Shown here one piece after another: positions 38,853 through 48,400 of a DNA stretch of 64,000 nucleotides. The notes below the pieces were generated by a model. The model ran no database searches, had not been told where the DNA came from, and was given only the letters and a program-made list of their open reading frames with translations. The DNA is from CAYMEK01 sp964389305 (GTDB lineage Bacteria > Spirochaetota > Spirochaetia > SZUA-6 > DRHE01), in NCBI GenBank assembly GCA_964389305.1, contig CAYMEK010000001.1:186001-250000 (forward strand), read 5' to 3'. The number at the start of each line of letters is the position of its first letter. Positions within the stretch are counted from its first letter, which is position 1. The translations under genes and the position numbers were made by a program.

Positions 38853-39307
38853 TGCTGCTGTATCTGCTTCGTCACGGGGAGGCAAAGCCCAAGGAGCAGG
38901 ACCCCGAGCGAGGACTGACCGACGCCGGCCGGGCTGAGGTGCAGGCGGTCGCGCGGGCGCTGGCCCGGCTGAAGCCGCGGATCGCCGAGATATGGCACAG
39001 CGGCAAGAGCCGCGCCGAGCAGAGCGCCCGCATCCTGGCGGCCAGCCTCGGAACCGAGGAGCGGGTCAGGGAGCACGAAGGCCTGGCTCCCAACGACCCG
39101 GTGCAACCCCTGGTTTCCGAGCTGCAGCACAGCCGGGAGGCCGTGGCCATCGTGGGCCACCTTCCCCAGCTTGGCAAGCTGGTTTCGGTCTTGCTGCTCG
39201 GCCGCGAAGAAACCCTGCTCGATCTGCCTGCTGCGGGTCTGGTGTGCCTGGAACGGGTAGAGTCCGGCTGGGTGATCCGCTGGCTTCTCGATCCACAGCT
39301 GCTCTGA
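38852..39307 (+). CDS. sixA: SixA-type phosphohistidine phosphatase
   Basis: The protein has 151 residues. The histidine-phosphatase motif is LLRHGEA (residues 4-10), with a second catalytic His in IVGHLP. SixA removes phosphate from phosphohistidine proteins in two-component or PTS systems. The ATG overlaps the previous stop (TAATG). Confidence 0.88.
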   Translation: MLLYLLRHGEAKPKEQDPERGLTDAGRAEVQAVARALARLKPRIAEIWHSGKSRAEQSARILAASLGTEERVREHEGLAPNDPVQPLVSELQHSREAVAIVGHLPQLGKLVSVLLLGREETLLDLPAAGLVCLERVESGWVIRWLLDPQLL

Positions 39308-39397
39308 GATCACGATTCGAAGTATTTCCATCGCATTTCTTCACCGTAATTGCCTGGGCCGGCGGCGCTGGAAGCTGCTGCTGTTCCGTTCGTCTGC

Positions 39398-39426
39398 TTG
39401 TCCGGGCGCCCGCTTTCGGCTATACT
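39398..39426 (+). promoter_or_regulatory. Promoter upstream of the symporter leader
   Basis: TTGTCC (39398-39403), 17-bp spacer, TATACT (39421-39426). Transcription would start near 39433, giving a leader of about 114 nt before the symporter ATG. Confidence 0.65.
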
Positions 39427-39473
39427 CGAGGCACAATATAGGCACACTTTCGGGTTATGCGCTAGGCTCAGGA

Positions 39474-39521
39474 AGCCATCCAGACCCAAAAAAGCAGGGC
39501 TCTGGATGGCTTTATATTTTT
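39474..39521 (+). promoter_or_regulatory. Terminator-like hairpin in the symporter 5' leader (attenuator or riboswitch candidate)
   Basis: AGCCATCCAGA (39474-39484) pairs perfectly with TCTGGATGGCT (39501-39511), an inner CCC/GGG adds three more pairs, the loop is nine bases, and a T-rich tract follows to 39521. A competing 4-bp pairing, GGCT (39465-39468) with AGCC (39474-39477), overlaps the 5' arm. It sits between the promoter at 39398-39426 and the start codon, so it can only pass transcription conditionally if that promoter is used. The leader resembles no riboswitch class I know. Confidence 0.7.
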
Positions 39522-39546
39522 ACCGGCCCTTAATTAGGAGGAAATC

Positions 39547-41154
39547 ATGTGGCAGCGTCTGAGCATCATCCTGGTGTACCTGACCGCAACTCTGGTGATC
39601 GGTCTCGTTTTCCGCAAGCGCGCCTCTGCCGACAGAGTGGAGTTTTTCCTGGCCGGCAGGGCAGTGGGCAGGCTGATGCTGTTTTTCACCATGGCGGCGA
39701 CCAATTTCAGCGCTTTCACCATCTTCGGACTGTCCGGCGCCGGTTACCGCATCGGCTACGCCTTCTATCCGGTCATGGGCTTCGGTACGGGCTTCATGGC
39801 CCTGTCCTTCTTCCTGATCGGCAAGAGGATCCTGGCTTTGTCCAAGCAGAGAGGCTACATCACTCCTTCGGATTTTATCGGCGATCGTTACGGGGCCCCC
39901 TGGCTGAAGAAGCTCTTCTCCCTGGTGATGATAGTGTTCACGCTTCCCTACATCGCCATCCAGGCGATCGCCAGCGGGCAATCCCTCAATGCCCTGGCCG
40001 GTATCCCCTATCTCGCCGGCGCCCTGCTCATCACCTCCTTCATTGTCGTTTACGTGACCCTCGGGGGCATGAGATCGATCGTCTGGACCGATCTAATTCA
40101 GGCCCTGATGATGGTCTTCTTCACTCTGGCGGCCTTTCTCATTATCGCCGCCAGGAGCGGTGGATTCGTTCAGGCTCATCGACAGGTCTACGAAGCGTTC
40201 CCCGAGCTGTTTTCGCGTCCGGGACTGGACCACTCCATGATTTTCGGCGTCTGGTTCGGGTACCTGTTTCTCTGGTTCTTCGCCGATCCGATGTTTCCCC
40301 AACTGTTCCAGCGCTTCATTGCCGCCAGGGACCAGAAGTCCCTGAACACGACCATCGTATTCTATCCGCTGATCACCACGGTGCTGTTCTTTCTTACCGT
40401 TTCCATAGGCGTGCTGGGCAGGCACACTTTTCCCGATCTGGCCCCGGGGGTCACTGATTCGGTGTTCCCCCTGCTGCTGCAGCGCTACGCCGGGCTGTTT
40501 GTGAGCACCCTGCTGCTGACCGGAAGCCTGGCCGCCCTGATGTCCACGATGGATTCTCAGCTTCTTACTCTCAGCTCGTTGATCACGGTGGACTTCGCCG
40601 GCTCCAGGAACAGGCGAGTGCTGAAAGAAAAGCTGGTGATCGTCGGCTTGGGAGTCCTCGGGTTCGCCATCGCGATAAGGCCGCCCCAGACGATCCTGGA
40701 GTTCATCAGCAAGACCACGTTCAACGGGCTGGCCGTTCTGGCTCCGACCGTGATAGGGGGCCTGTACTGGAAGAGAGCTAATCGCTACGCAGCCGCGGCC
40801 AGTATCGTGGTAGGGGAGTCCCTGGTCCTGGCTTTCTACTTCAAAGTTCTGAACGTTCCCGGGATCCTGCCGGTAGTTCCCATCCTGGGGGTGAGCGCAG
40901 CGGTCTTCGCGGCCGTCAGCCTGTTATGCCGTCCGCCGGGAGAAAACAGCGCCCTGGTGTCTCCGATTCGCCGCGACGTCTGGCCCTGGATCCTGGTATT
41001 CGCCGGGCTTTTTCTCCTGGGTAACGACTTCTGGGCCTGGAGGCGGGGGCCGCTGCTCCTGCTCGGCCTGCCTGTCTGGGTCTGGTACTATATAGGTCTT
41101 GGAGTTCTGTTGAGCGTGAGCTACAGGCTGTTTCTGAAAAGCAGAGAGGGCTGA
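39547..41154 (+). CDS. Sodium:solute symporter (SSS family)
   Basis: The protein has 535 residues and about thirteen to fourteen membrane helices. The SSS pattern is seen in FFLAGRAVGRLMLFF, the TNFSAFTIFGLSGAGYR segment that contributes the Na site, and the LAALMSTMDSQLLTLSS signature near residue 320. The substrate (sugar, amino acid, pantothenate or carboxylate) is not predictable. AGGAGG at 39536-39541 precedes the ATG by five bases. It ends back to back with the next gene. Confidence 0.92.
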   Translation: MWQRLSIILVYLTATLVIGLVFRKRASADRVEFFLAGRAVGRLMLFFTMAATNFSAFTIFGLSGAGYRIGYAFYPVMGFGTGFMALSFFLIGKRILALSKQRGYITPSDFIGDRYGAPWLKKLFSLVMIVFTLPYIAIQAIASGQSLNALAGIPYLAGALLITSFIVVYVTLGGMRSIVWTDLIQALMMVFFTLAAFLIIAARSGGFVQAHRQVYEAFPELFSRPGLDHSMIFGVWFGYLFLWFFADPMFPQLFQRFIAARDQKSLNTTIVFYPLITTVLFFLTVSIGVLGRHTFPDLAPGVTDSVFPLLLQRYAGLFVSTLLLTGSLAALMSTMDSQLLTLSSLITVDFAGSRNRRVLKEKLVIVGLGVLGFAIAIRPPQTILEFISKTTFNGLAVLAPTVIGGLYWKRANRYAAAASIVVGESLVLAFYFKVLNVPGILPVVPILGVSAAVFAAVSLLCRPPGENSALVSPIRRDVWPWILVFAGLFLLGNDFWAWRRGPLLLLGLPVWVWYYIGLGVLLSVSYRLFLKSREG

Positions 41155-41358
41155 CTAGACGCTGGTCCGCCCCGGTTCGTTGGGCTCGCGTTCCTTTATG
41201 AGCACTCTGGTGTTTCCTGCCTGATCGTTGAACCAGAAGATCAGCCTGGATTCTTCGGTGGTAAAACACTCCGCCAGGGAGCCGCACGAATGAGGCGGCT
41301 CGATCTTTCCATGAAGCAAGATCGCCTCTTTGAGGAGTTGCTCTTTAATGCTATCCAT
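41155..41358 (-). CDS. Small conserved-looking protein, function unknown
   Basis: The protein has 67 residues, starting MDSIKEQLL. GGAGGGG lies upstream of the ATG at 41358, and a promoter (TTTACA, 18 bp, TATTGT on the minus strand, about 41383-41416) can be read. It has two Cys (SCGSLAEC) and no membrane segment. Its stop abuts the symporter stop with no gap. I do not recognise the family. Confidence 0.6.
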   Translation of the reverse strand: MDSIKEQLLKEAILLHGKIEPPHSCGSLAECFTTEESRLIFWFNDQAGNTRVLIKEREPNEPGRTSV

Positions 41359-41567
41359 GTTCCCCTCCCATAGGGATGCTTGCAGTACAATAGCATGACT
41401 CCGGCCGTGCTGTAAAGCTTTTTTTTCCAGCTTCACCGAAGGGCCGCCTGAAAGGCGCTCCCGGCGGGCTTTTTTCACAGCGGGAAACGGCGCAGAGGGA
41501 TGGTCTTCTTACTTGGCTGGGCCTGCAAAATGTACTAAGATGGCTTTGCCGGGATCAGGAGGTATCG

Positions 41568-42023
41568 ATGCAGGCTTTTGAATCCGTGGACGGAGTGCTG
41601 GACTTCGCGATCAGCCGGGAGGAAGAAGCGTACGAGTTCTATACGGACCTGGCTTCCAGTTTGAACAGGCCCGACCTGAAGACGCTGTTCCAGCAGTTCG
41701 CCGAAGAGGAAAGAGGGCACCGGAGGAAACTGGAGGCGGTCAAGCAGGGCAAGAAGCTGGCGCCGGCGGAGAAGCAGGTGCTGGACTTGAAGATGAGCGA
41801 TTACCTGGTCGCCGGGAAGCCGGGCAAAGAGATGAGCTACCAGGAGGTTCTTATCCTGGCGATGAAGAAAGAAAAGGCTTCTTTCAAGCTCTACACGGAC
41901 CTGGCCGACAGGGTGCCCGGCGAGGATCTTAAGAACACCTTCCTCCTCCTCGCCCAGGAGGAGGCCCGCCACAAGCTGCGCTTCGAGGTCGAATACGACA
42001 ATGAAATCATGGGCGAAAACTGA
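41568..42023 (+). CDS. Rubrerythrin-like ferritin-family protein
   Basis: The protein has 151 residues. Two EExxH-type metal motifs (FAEEERGHRRKL and LAQEEARHKLRFE) and further glutamates (SREEEAYEFY, KKEKASFKLY) build a diiron four-helix bundle. There is no rubredoxin domain. Such erythrin-type proteins reduce peroxide or store iron in anaerobes. A Shine-Dalgarno AGGAGG precedes the ATG. Confidence 0.88.
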   Translation: MQAFESVDGVLDFAISREEEAYEFYTDLASSLNRPDLKTLFQQFAEEERGHRRKLEAVKQGKKLAPAEKQVLDLKMSDYLVAGKPGKEMSYQEVLILAMKKEKASFKLYTDLADRVPGEDLKNTFLLLAQEEARHKLRFEVEYDNEIMGEN

Positions 42024-42056
42024 AGCTGAAGTGCTAGGGCTCCCCGCCCGGTTTGC

Positions 42057-42905
42057 TTATTCCATCGCCCCTGGATAGCGCTGAAGCGTCTCATAGCTGA
42101 ACACCGGACCGTCCTTGCACACGTACAGCTCTCCGATGTTGCAGCGGCCGCATTTTCCGATGCCGCATTTCATCCGCCGCTCCAGGGTGGTGAAGATCTG
42201 TGCGGGCTGAAATCCCAGCTCGAGCAGGTTCTTGATCACGAACTTGATCATGATCGGCGGCCCGCAGGTTACGGCCACCGATCCTTCCGGCTTGGGCGCG
42301 ACTTCCAGCAGGTTTTGAGGCACGAACCCGGTGAAACCCTGCCAGTCCGGCTCCTCCACGTCGATGGACAGGTGAAGCGACAGCTCCTGGCTGTCCTGTA
42401 GCTGCCGCAGGTCCTCGTGGTAGCATAGATCGGCGGAACTGCGCGCCCCGTAGATGAAGTCCAGGCGCCCGTACTGATCCCGGTTGTCCAGCACGTACAG
42501 CAGAATCGACCACACCGGAGTGATCCCGATTCCCCCGCCGATCAGTACGATGTTTTTGCCCCGCCACGATTCGAGGGGAAAGCCGTTGCCGTACGGACCC
42601 CTCACTCCAATGAAGTCCCCGGACGAGAGCCCGTGCAGGCCGGCGGTAGCCACTCCGGCCTTCATGATCCCGAACTCCATGGTTTCCCGGGTGGGCGAGG
42701 AACTGATGGCCAGCATCACCTCTCCGACTCCGGGAAGCGAAAGCATGGCGCACTGCCCGGGCCGGTAGTCGAAGCACTTCTTGATCTTCAAACGCTTGAT
42801 CGGCCGCGGGCCCCCCACCTCGCTTTTGATCTCGAGGAGCTCGGCCGGCTGCGGCAGATAGGGATTGGTTTCACGGGCGGGTTGCGCTTGCTTAGCTTGT
42901 AACAC
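42057..42905 (-). CDS. flxA: FlxA-like FAD/NAD(P)H-oxidoreductase with 2Fe-2S cluster
   Basis: The protein has 282 residues. An FAD-binding domain (RPGQCAMLSLPG, AISSSPTR) and NAD domain (VLIGGGIGITPVWSIL) are followed by a C-terminal 2Fe-2S motif, CGIGKCGRCNIG plus VC. It matches FlxA/FloxA, the NADH-oxidising subunit of FlxABCD-HdrABC, and the related hydrogenase gamma and dihydroorotate-dehydrogenase electron-transfer subunits. The start GTG at 42905 has AGAGG upstream. It is the last gene of the operon and overlaps flxB by 14 bp. Confidence 0.9.
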   Translation of the reverse strand: MLQAKQAQPARETNPYLPQPAELLEIKSEVGGPRPIKRLKIKKCFDYRPGQCAMLSLPGVGEVMLAISSSPTRETMEFGIMKAGVATAGLHGLSSGDFIGVRGPYGNGFPLESWRGKNIVLIGGGIGITPVWSILLYVLDNRDQYGRLDFIYGARSSADLCYHEDLRQLQDSQELSLHLSIDVEEPDWQGFTGFVPQNLLEVAPKPEGSVAVTCGPPIMIKFVIKNLLELGFQPAQIFTTLERRMKCGIGKCGRCNIGELYVCKDGPVFSYETLQRYPGAME

Positions 42906-43923
42906 GGTTTTTCCTCTCAAACGAAGCGAGAATCTCACGGATATCTATGTTTACCGGGCAGGCGCTCACACAACGGCCGCAACCGATACACAACAGCATG
43001 CCGTATCTATCGCTGAAGTACTTGAACTTGTGGAAAAGCCGCTGTTTCAATCTCTGTTCGCGGTCCGGGCGGGGATTGAAGCCGCTGGCCTCCAGGGAGT
43101 AGGCCTGGAACTGGCAGGTATCCCACGTTCTGATCGCCTTGCCTTTTTTCTTCGAGCCGTCGTGCTCGATGGTAAAGCAGTGGCAGGTGGGACAGAGAAA
43201 CGCGCAGATGCCGCAGCCGATGCAGCGTTCGGCTTCCCTGCCCCATAGCGGGTCCTCGAAATCAAGCTCGATGCCAGCGAGATCCTGCGACGGGGCCATG
43301 TCGCGCAGCGCCGCCTCCTGGAGCCGCCCGGCTTCGGCCGCCTCTTCCGCACTGGCCTCGCGCCAGGAGTTTCCGTCTTTCAGAGCCGGAGATCCGAACA
43401 GGGCCGCCCCGCGATCGCTGATCTCCTCGATCACCAGTCCGTCACCAACCTCGGTGGCCCGCAGGTCCATACCCTCTTCCCCCGCGGGACTCAGTCCCAC
43501 CTCGGTGCAGAAACAACTCGGCGCCACCGCAGCCGGGCAGACCAGTCCGATCATCACGGTATTCTCTCTGCGACCGGCATAGTAGGGGTCCCTGTCGTCC
43601 TCCAGGAATACCTGGTCCAGCCGCTTGAGGGCGGCGCAGTCACAGGGCCGGGCGCCGAAGATCACCTGCCCGGTTGGCGCCGCTGCCCGGTCGTCGTACT
43701 GCAGGCCCTCTTCGCCGGCCTGGAAACGATAAAGGGTCTCGGTCTGCGGAAACAGGTGCTCCTTGGCGGAGGCGACCGTGTTGGGGTAGCCCTCCAGCTT
43801 CACCTCTTCACCTTCGTATGGTTCGAAGAACCATCCCTCCGGCCTCTGTCGCGGAACAAAGAGCCGGTATCCCTTGGCCACCTCGTCTAGGAACTGCTTC
43901 AGATTCTCTATGTAGCGTACCAT
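42892..43923 (-). CDS. flxB: FlxB-like 4Fe-4S subunit
   Basis: The protein has 343 residues. It resembles the beta subunit of sulfhydrogenases: an N-terminal domain with the motif GARPCDCAALKRLD, then two cluster groups, CIGCGICAFLCPTCHC and CIGCGRCVSACPVNI. It should relay electrons from FlxA to FlxC. The gene starts 18 bp after flxC and overlaps flxA. Confidence 0.9.
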   Translation of the reverse strand: MVRYIENLKQFLDEVAKGYRLFVPRQRPEGWFFEPYEGEEVKLEGYPNTVASAKEHLFPQTETLYRFQAGEEGLQYDDRAAAPTGQVIFGARPCDCAALKRLDQVFLEDDRDPYYAGRRENTVMIGLVCPAAVAPSCFCTEVGLSPAGEEGMDLRATEVGDGLVIEEISDRGAALFGSPALKDGNSWREASAEEAAEAGRLQEAALRDMAPSQDLAGIELDFEDPLWGREAERCIGCGICAFLCPTCHCFTIEHDGSKKKGKAIRTWDTCQFQAYSLEASGFNPRPDREQRLKQRLFHKFKYFSDRYGMLLCIGCGRCVSACPVNIDIREILASFERKNRVTS

Positions 43924-43941
43924 CGTAGTCCTATCGTCCTG

Positions 43942-44988
43942 TTACTCTTCCATGAACTCTTCGCTGTCCTCTACGCTGAAGCAGGCCATAACCGGCTCGG
44001 CTTCAGCGTCCAGGCCGGCTTCGTAGTCGAAATTATCGAATACCTGCTTGGCAACCGATCTGTACATCAGCAGCAGGGGGATTCCCATGGGGCAGGCCCG
44101 CTCGCACTCGCCGCAGCTCACGCAGCGGCCGGCCAGGTGGAGCGCCCGGTTGATGTGGTAGGCGGCGTTGTTGGCCGGGTCTGTCTGTTTGCCCAGCCAG
44201 AAGGTCTTACGGACCTTGGCCTCCGCCGACAGAGGCTGTTCGGTATCCTTGGCCAGGCTGCACTCCTGACAGGAACAGGCCGGGCAGATGTTCTTGCAGG
44301 CGTAGCAGCGGATGCAGCGGGAGAACTGCTCGGACCAGAAGCTCCAGCGCTGTTGTGGAGTTTTCTGCAGGAACTCCTCTACGTCGCCGAACTGCTGCTG
44401 CGCGGCAACCGGCTCCCCGGGAACGGGATCGCCCACCAGAACGTCGTAGAACAGGGGATTCGGAGTGCGGCAATAATCGTGGCACTGGTCTGTGATTTCC
44501 TTGAACTCCGCCAGCCGCACCTTCTGTCCCTCTCTCAGCTCGAACAGACCCTGTTCGTCGATCGCCGCGTTGCGGGGATCCTTGGTTTCGGCCCGGGCCT
44601 GCCACAACTCTTGAGCTTTACGCGGATCCACAACGCCGCGGCAGGGCAAGCCCACCACGAAAAGCTCTTCCCGCGGGATCAACTTTTCCTGAAGCAGCAC
44701 GTTAAGTGCGCGGGAGTGGCATCCTCTGACCACCACCGCGGTAGGCTTGTACTGCTCCTGCGAATCCCGGCGGAGGGCGCGCCGCTTGCGCACCATATCG
44801 GTGATGTAGGTGCAGAGGTTTTCCACTCCGAGGGGCGAAAAATCCAGCTCCCCCAGCTCTTCCGGTGAGGAGGTGATCAGCGGACGGTGGAAAAATGGAT
44901 TGGTTCCCCGCCGGTAGCCGATAACCGCCCGCAGCTCGCCTTTGCTCAGCTTGTCGGCCAGTAGTTTTTTGATCTCATCCGTTTGCAT
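43942..44988 (-). CDS. flxC: FlxC-like 4Fe-4S ferredoxin/hydrogenase-beta-type subunit
   Basis: The protein has 348 residues. The N-terminal half resembles the FrhB-type flavin/Fe-S domain (VVVRGCHSRALNVLLQE, GLPCRGVVDP). The C-terminal half has CIRCYACKNICPACSC and CVSCGECERACPMG cluster sites. It corresponds to FlxC and bridges FlxB and the Hdr-linked MvhD-type subunit. It overlaps flxD by 14 bp. Confidence 0.88.
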   Translation of the reverse strand: MQTDEIKKLLADKLSKGELRAVIGYRRGTNPFFHRPLITSSPEELGELDFSPLGVENLCTYITDMVRKRRALRRDSQEQYKPTAVVVRGCHSRALNVLLQEKLIPREELFVVGLPCRGVVDPRKAQELWQARAETKDPRNAAIDEQGLFELREGQKVRLAEFKEITDQCHDYCRTPNPLFYDVLVGDPVPGEPVAAQQQFGDVEEFLQKTPQQRWSFWSEQFSRCIRCYACKNICPACSCQECSLAKDTEQPLSAEAKVRKTFWLGKQTDPANNAAYHINRALHLAGRCVSCGECERACPMGIPLLLMYRSVAKQVFDNFDYEAGLDAEAEPVMACFSVEDSEEFMEE

Positions 44989-45442
44989 GGCTACGTCCAG
45001 ATAGCTGTGTTTGCGGTCCCAGGGCTTGTACTCGCTTGGTGAGCTCGGTCACCACCTCGGCAAAACGCCCGCCCTCGCTGGCAGACACCCAGCTCATCAG
45101 GAAGCGCTCGCGCTCGATGCCGAGGAAATCGAACAGCCCCGCCAGCAGCGCATAGCGGCGGCGGGCATAAAGGTTGCCCTGGATGTAGTGACAATCCCCC
45201 GGGTGGCAGCCGGCTACTATCACTCCGTCGGCGCCGTCCTGAAAGGCGCGGATCACAAAGGACGGATTCATCCGCCCGGAGCACATCACCCGAATGACCC
45301 GCACCGAGGATGGATACTGCAGCCGGCTCACGCCTGCCAGGTCGGCGCCGGCGTAGGAGCACCAATTGCAGAGAAAGGCTATGATCTTGGGCTGCCACCG
45401 GGCCTCAAGTATAGTCTGGCTCTTACCTTGAGGATCTGTCAC
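44975..45442 (-). CDS. flxD: FlxD/MvhD-like 2Fe-2S subunit
   Basis: The protein has 155 residues. The MvhD signature is complete: FLCNWCSYAGAD near the N-terminus, then VMCSGRMNP and GCHPGDCHY. MvhD-type proteins connect an electron-input module to HdrA. The GTG at 45442 has GGAGG seven bases upstream and overlaps hdrA; the frame is open further upstream without similarity. Confidence 0.92.
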   Translation of the reverse strand: MTDPQGKSQTILEARWQPKIIAFLCNWCSYAGADLAGVSRLQYPSSVRVIRVMCSGRMNPSFVIRAFQDGADGVIVAGCHPGDCHYIQGNLYARRRYALLAGLFDFLGIERERFLMSWVSASEGGRFAEVVTELTKRVQALGPQTQLSGRSHANG

Positions 45443-48400
45443 CTGTATTCCTCCAATAAAGCTGCATCGATCATGTCCATGATCTCCCGATCGTCGAAAC
45501 CCTTCTGCTGGATCGCCCCCATCCGGCAGGCCGCCGTGCAGGATCCGCAGCATTTGCACAGCGCGGGATTGACCTTGGACTTTCCGCTTTGCTCATCGAG
45601 GCTGACCGCGTTGTAGGGGCAGATCTGCACGCAGGTACCGCAACCGATACACAGCAGTTCGTTGACCTCCGAAACGGTTGCCTCGCCAAGATAGTGATCC
45701 TTGCTGATGACCGTGGCCGCCCGGGCGGCGGCGGCCCGTCCCTGTACGATCGCCTCGTCGATGGTCTTGGGATTGTGCGCCATGCCCGCCAGGTAGACGC
45801 CCTCGGTGGCGAAGTCTACGGGGCGCAGCTTGACGTGCGCTTCGAGGAAGAAGCCGTCCTGATTGAGGGGCACCTTGAAAAGCTGGGAAACCTGCTCGTT
45901 GCCGGGTTCGGCATCGATGCGGGCCGCCAGGATCACGGCCTGCGGATCCGCTATTTCTATCTTTTCGCCGCTCTGCAGATCCTGAACAGTAACCTTTAAC
46001 CTGTCGCCGGTTTTCTCCACCACCGGCTTGGCCTCCGGTCCATAGCGCAGGAACATCACTCCGGCCTCCCGGGCTTCCTGGTAGTAGCGCTCGGAAAAAC
46101 CGTAGGTGCGGATGTCCCGGAACAGGATATACACCTCGGCGTCGGAGCGCTTTCGCTTCAGAGCCAGAGCGTTCTTGATGCTCTCCCGGCAGCATACCCG
46201 GCTGCAGTACATGTGTCCCTCTTCCCGGGACCCTACGCATTGGATGAACACGACTCGCTTTGGCAGCTTCTCCGGCTGCGTGCCGTGTAGAAGTTTTTCG
46301 AACTCCTGGCCGGTCTTGATACGCTGGTCCTGGCCGTAGAGGTACTCCGTCGGCGTCGACTCCCGGGCGCCGGTGGCGATGACCGCCACCCCGTGCTCGA
46401 TTTCCAGGCTTCCCCGGCCGTTGCCGCTGATTCTTGTCTTGAATTGTCCGACGAAGCCCTCAACGGTTTCTATCGTGCTCGCCAGGTGTACGGCGATGTT
46501 CTCATTCTCCTCGATCCGGCTGCTCATGTCGGCCAGCAGCGCCTGGGTGTCCCGTCCCTCTACCGTGGACAGGACATTGTTCAGGTTGCCTCCCAGCCTA
46601 TCTGACTTCTCGACTAAATCCACCTGGAAACCCTGGCCTGCCAGAGATAGAGCGGCCGACATTCCGGCGGGCCCGCCTCCAAGCACCAGAGCGCTCTGGG
46701 TTACATCGAGGGTGATCGTAGGCAGAGGCTGGACCAGTCGCACCTTGGCTACAGCCATTCGCATCAGGTCCTTGGCCTTCTCCGTGGCCTCGTCGGGCAG
46801 GCCCATGTGCACCCACGAGCATTGGTCCCGGATGTTCGCCATCTCGAACAGGTGCCTGTTCAGGCCGGCTTCCCGGATCGTCTCCTGGAACAGCGGCTCG
46901 TGCGTGCGGGGCGTGCAGGACGCGACCACCACCCTGTTCAGGTTGTGCTCGTCGATCATGTCGCGAATGTGGGCCTGGGTGTCCTGCGAACAGGTGTAGA
47001 GGTTCGCCTCGGCGTAGGCCACGTCGGGCAGGGTTTGCGCGTATTCTACTACCTCCGGCACCCTCACGATGCCGCCGATATTGATTCCGCAGTGACAGAT
47101 GAACACACCGACGCGCAGCGGCTGCCCCGATACGTCCTTCTCCTCGGGGTAGGTTTTCTCCACCACCTCGCTCCAGCGGTTCGCCGCCAGGATCTCCCCG
47201 GCTGCCGCCGCCCCTGCCGAGGCCTGCATCACCGTCTCAGGAATATCCTTAGGCTCCTGCGCCGGACCGCAGACGTAGATGCCCGGGACCTTGGTTTCTA
47301 CGGAGTTGAAGGGATTGGTGGCTATGAATCCATATCCATTCACGGGCAATCCCAGATGAGCGCCGAGCTTCCGTACGGTTTCTCCCCCCTGGAAGCCGAT
47401 GGAAAGCACTACCAGGTCGAAGCCTTCATGGGTAACTGGACCGCCTTCGGCCTCGTACTCGAGGACCAGCTTTCCGGTAGTCTCGTCGCGTACGACCCCG
47501 GAAGGTCGGGCGCGGGTGAATTTGATCCCGTATTCGTTTTTTGCTCGCTCGTAGTAGCGATCGAAGTCCTTGCCGTGGGCGCGAATGTCCATATAGAAAA
47601 TCGTGGGCTCGATCTCGTGCTCGTGCTCTTTGGCGATGACCGCCTCCTTGATGGCGTACATGCAGCACACCGAGGAGCAGTGGATGTTGCCGGCCGCGGG
47701 GTCCCGCGAACCCACGCACTGGATGAACGCTACTTTTTTCGGCAGCACCCCGTCGGATGGACGCTGGATGTGTCCTTCGTAAGGGCCGGAAGCGGACAGA
47801 ATACGCTCGAATTGAATGCTGGTCACCACGTCGGGATATCTGCCGTAGCCGAGGTGGTACATCGCCTCGGGGTCGAACTTTTCACAGCCCGAGGCGACCA
47901 GAATGGCTCCGACATGAAGCTCTACTTCCCTGTCCGTCTGCGCATGATCGATGGCGCCGGCCTCGCAGTGAGCTTCGCACTGCAGGCACTCGCAGCATCC
48001 GCCGCAGTTCAGGCAGCGGCTGGCCTCCTCCACGGCCTGCTCTTCGGTGAGACCCAATTCGACCTCGGCAAAGTCGGTGATGCGCTTCTGCACCTCCAGT
48101 GTATGGATGGGGACCCTCGGCTTTTTCTCGTGAAACTCCTCAGGCATCGGAGCGGTCAGGGCCGGCTCTTCGCTGCGTCCCTCGTACAGGTCTTTCTTGT
48201 TGAGATACCGATCGATGGACTCGGCGGCTGTGTGTCCGTGAGCGATTGCATGAACCACGTATCCACCGGCGCCGGCCACGTCTCCCCCGGCGAACACGCC
48301 CGGGACGGTGGTTTGCAGCGTGACCGGATCGATCTGGATGAGGCCCCTGTTCATGGCGATCGCTGTGCCTTCGGCGGCGATGAGCCCGGTGTCCACTTCC

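Noticed and set aside
41411..41476. Possible terminator hairpin before a T run on the plus strand
   Set aside because: The outer arms do not pair well and no plus-strand gene ends there, so I do not call it.
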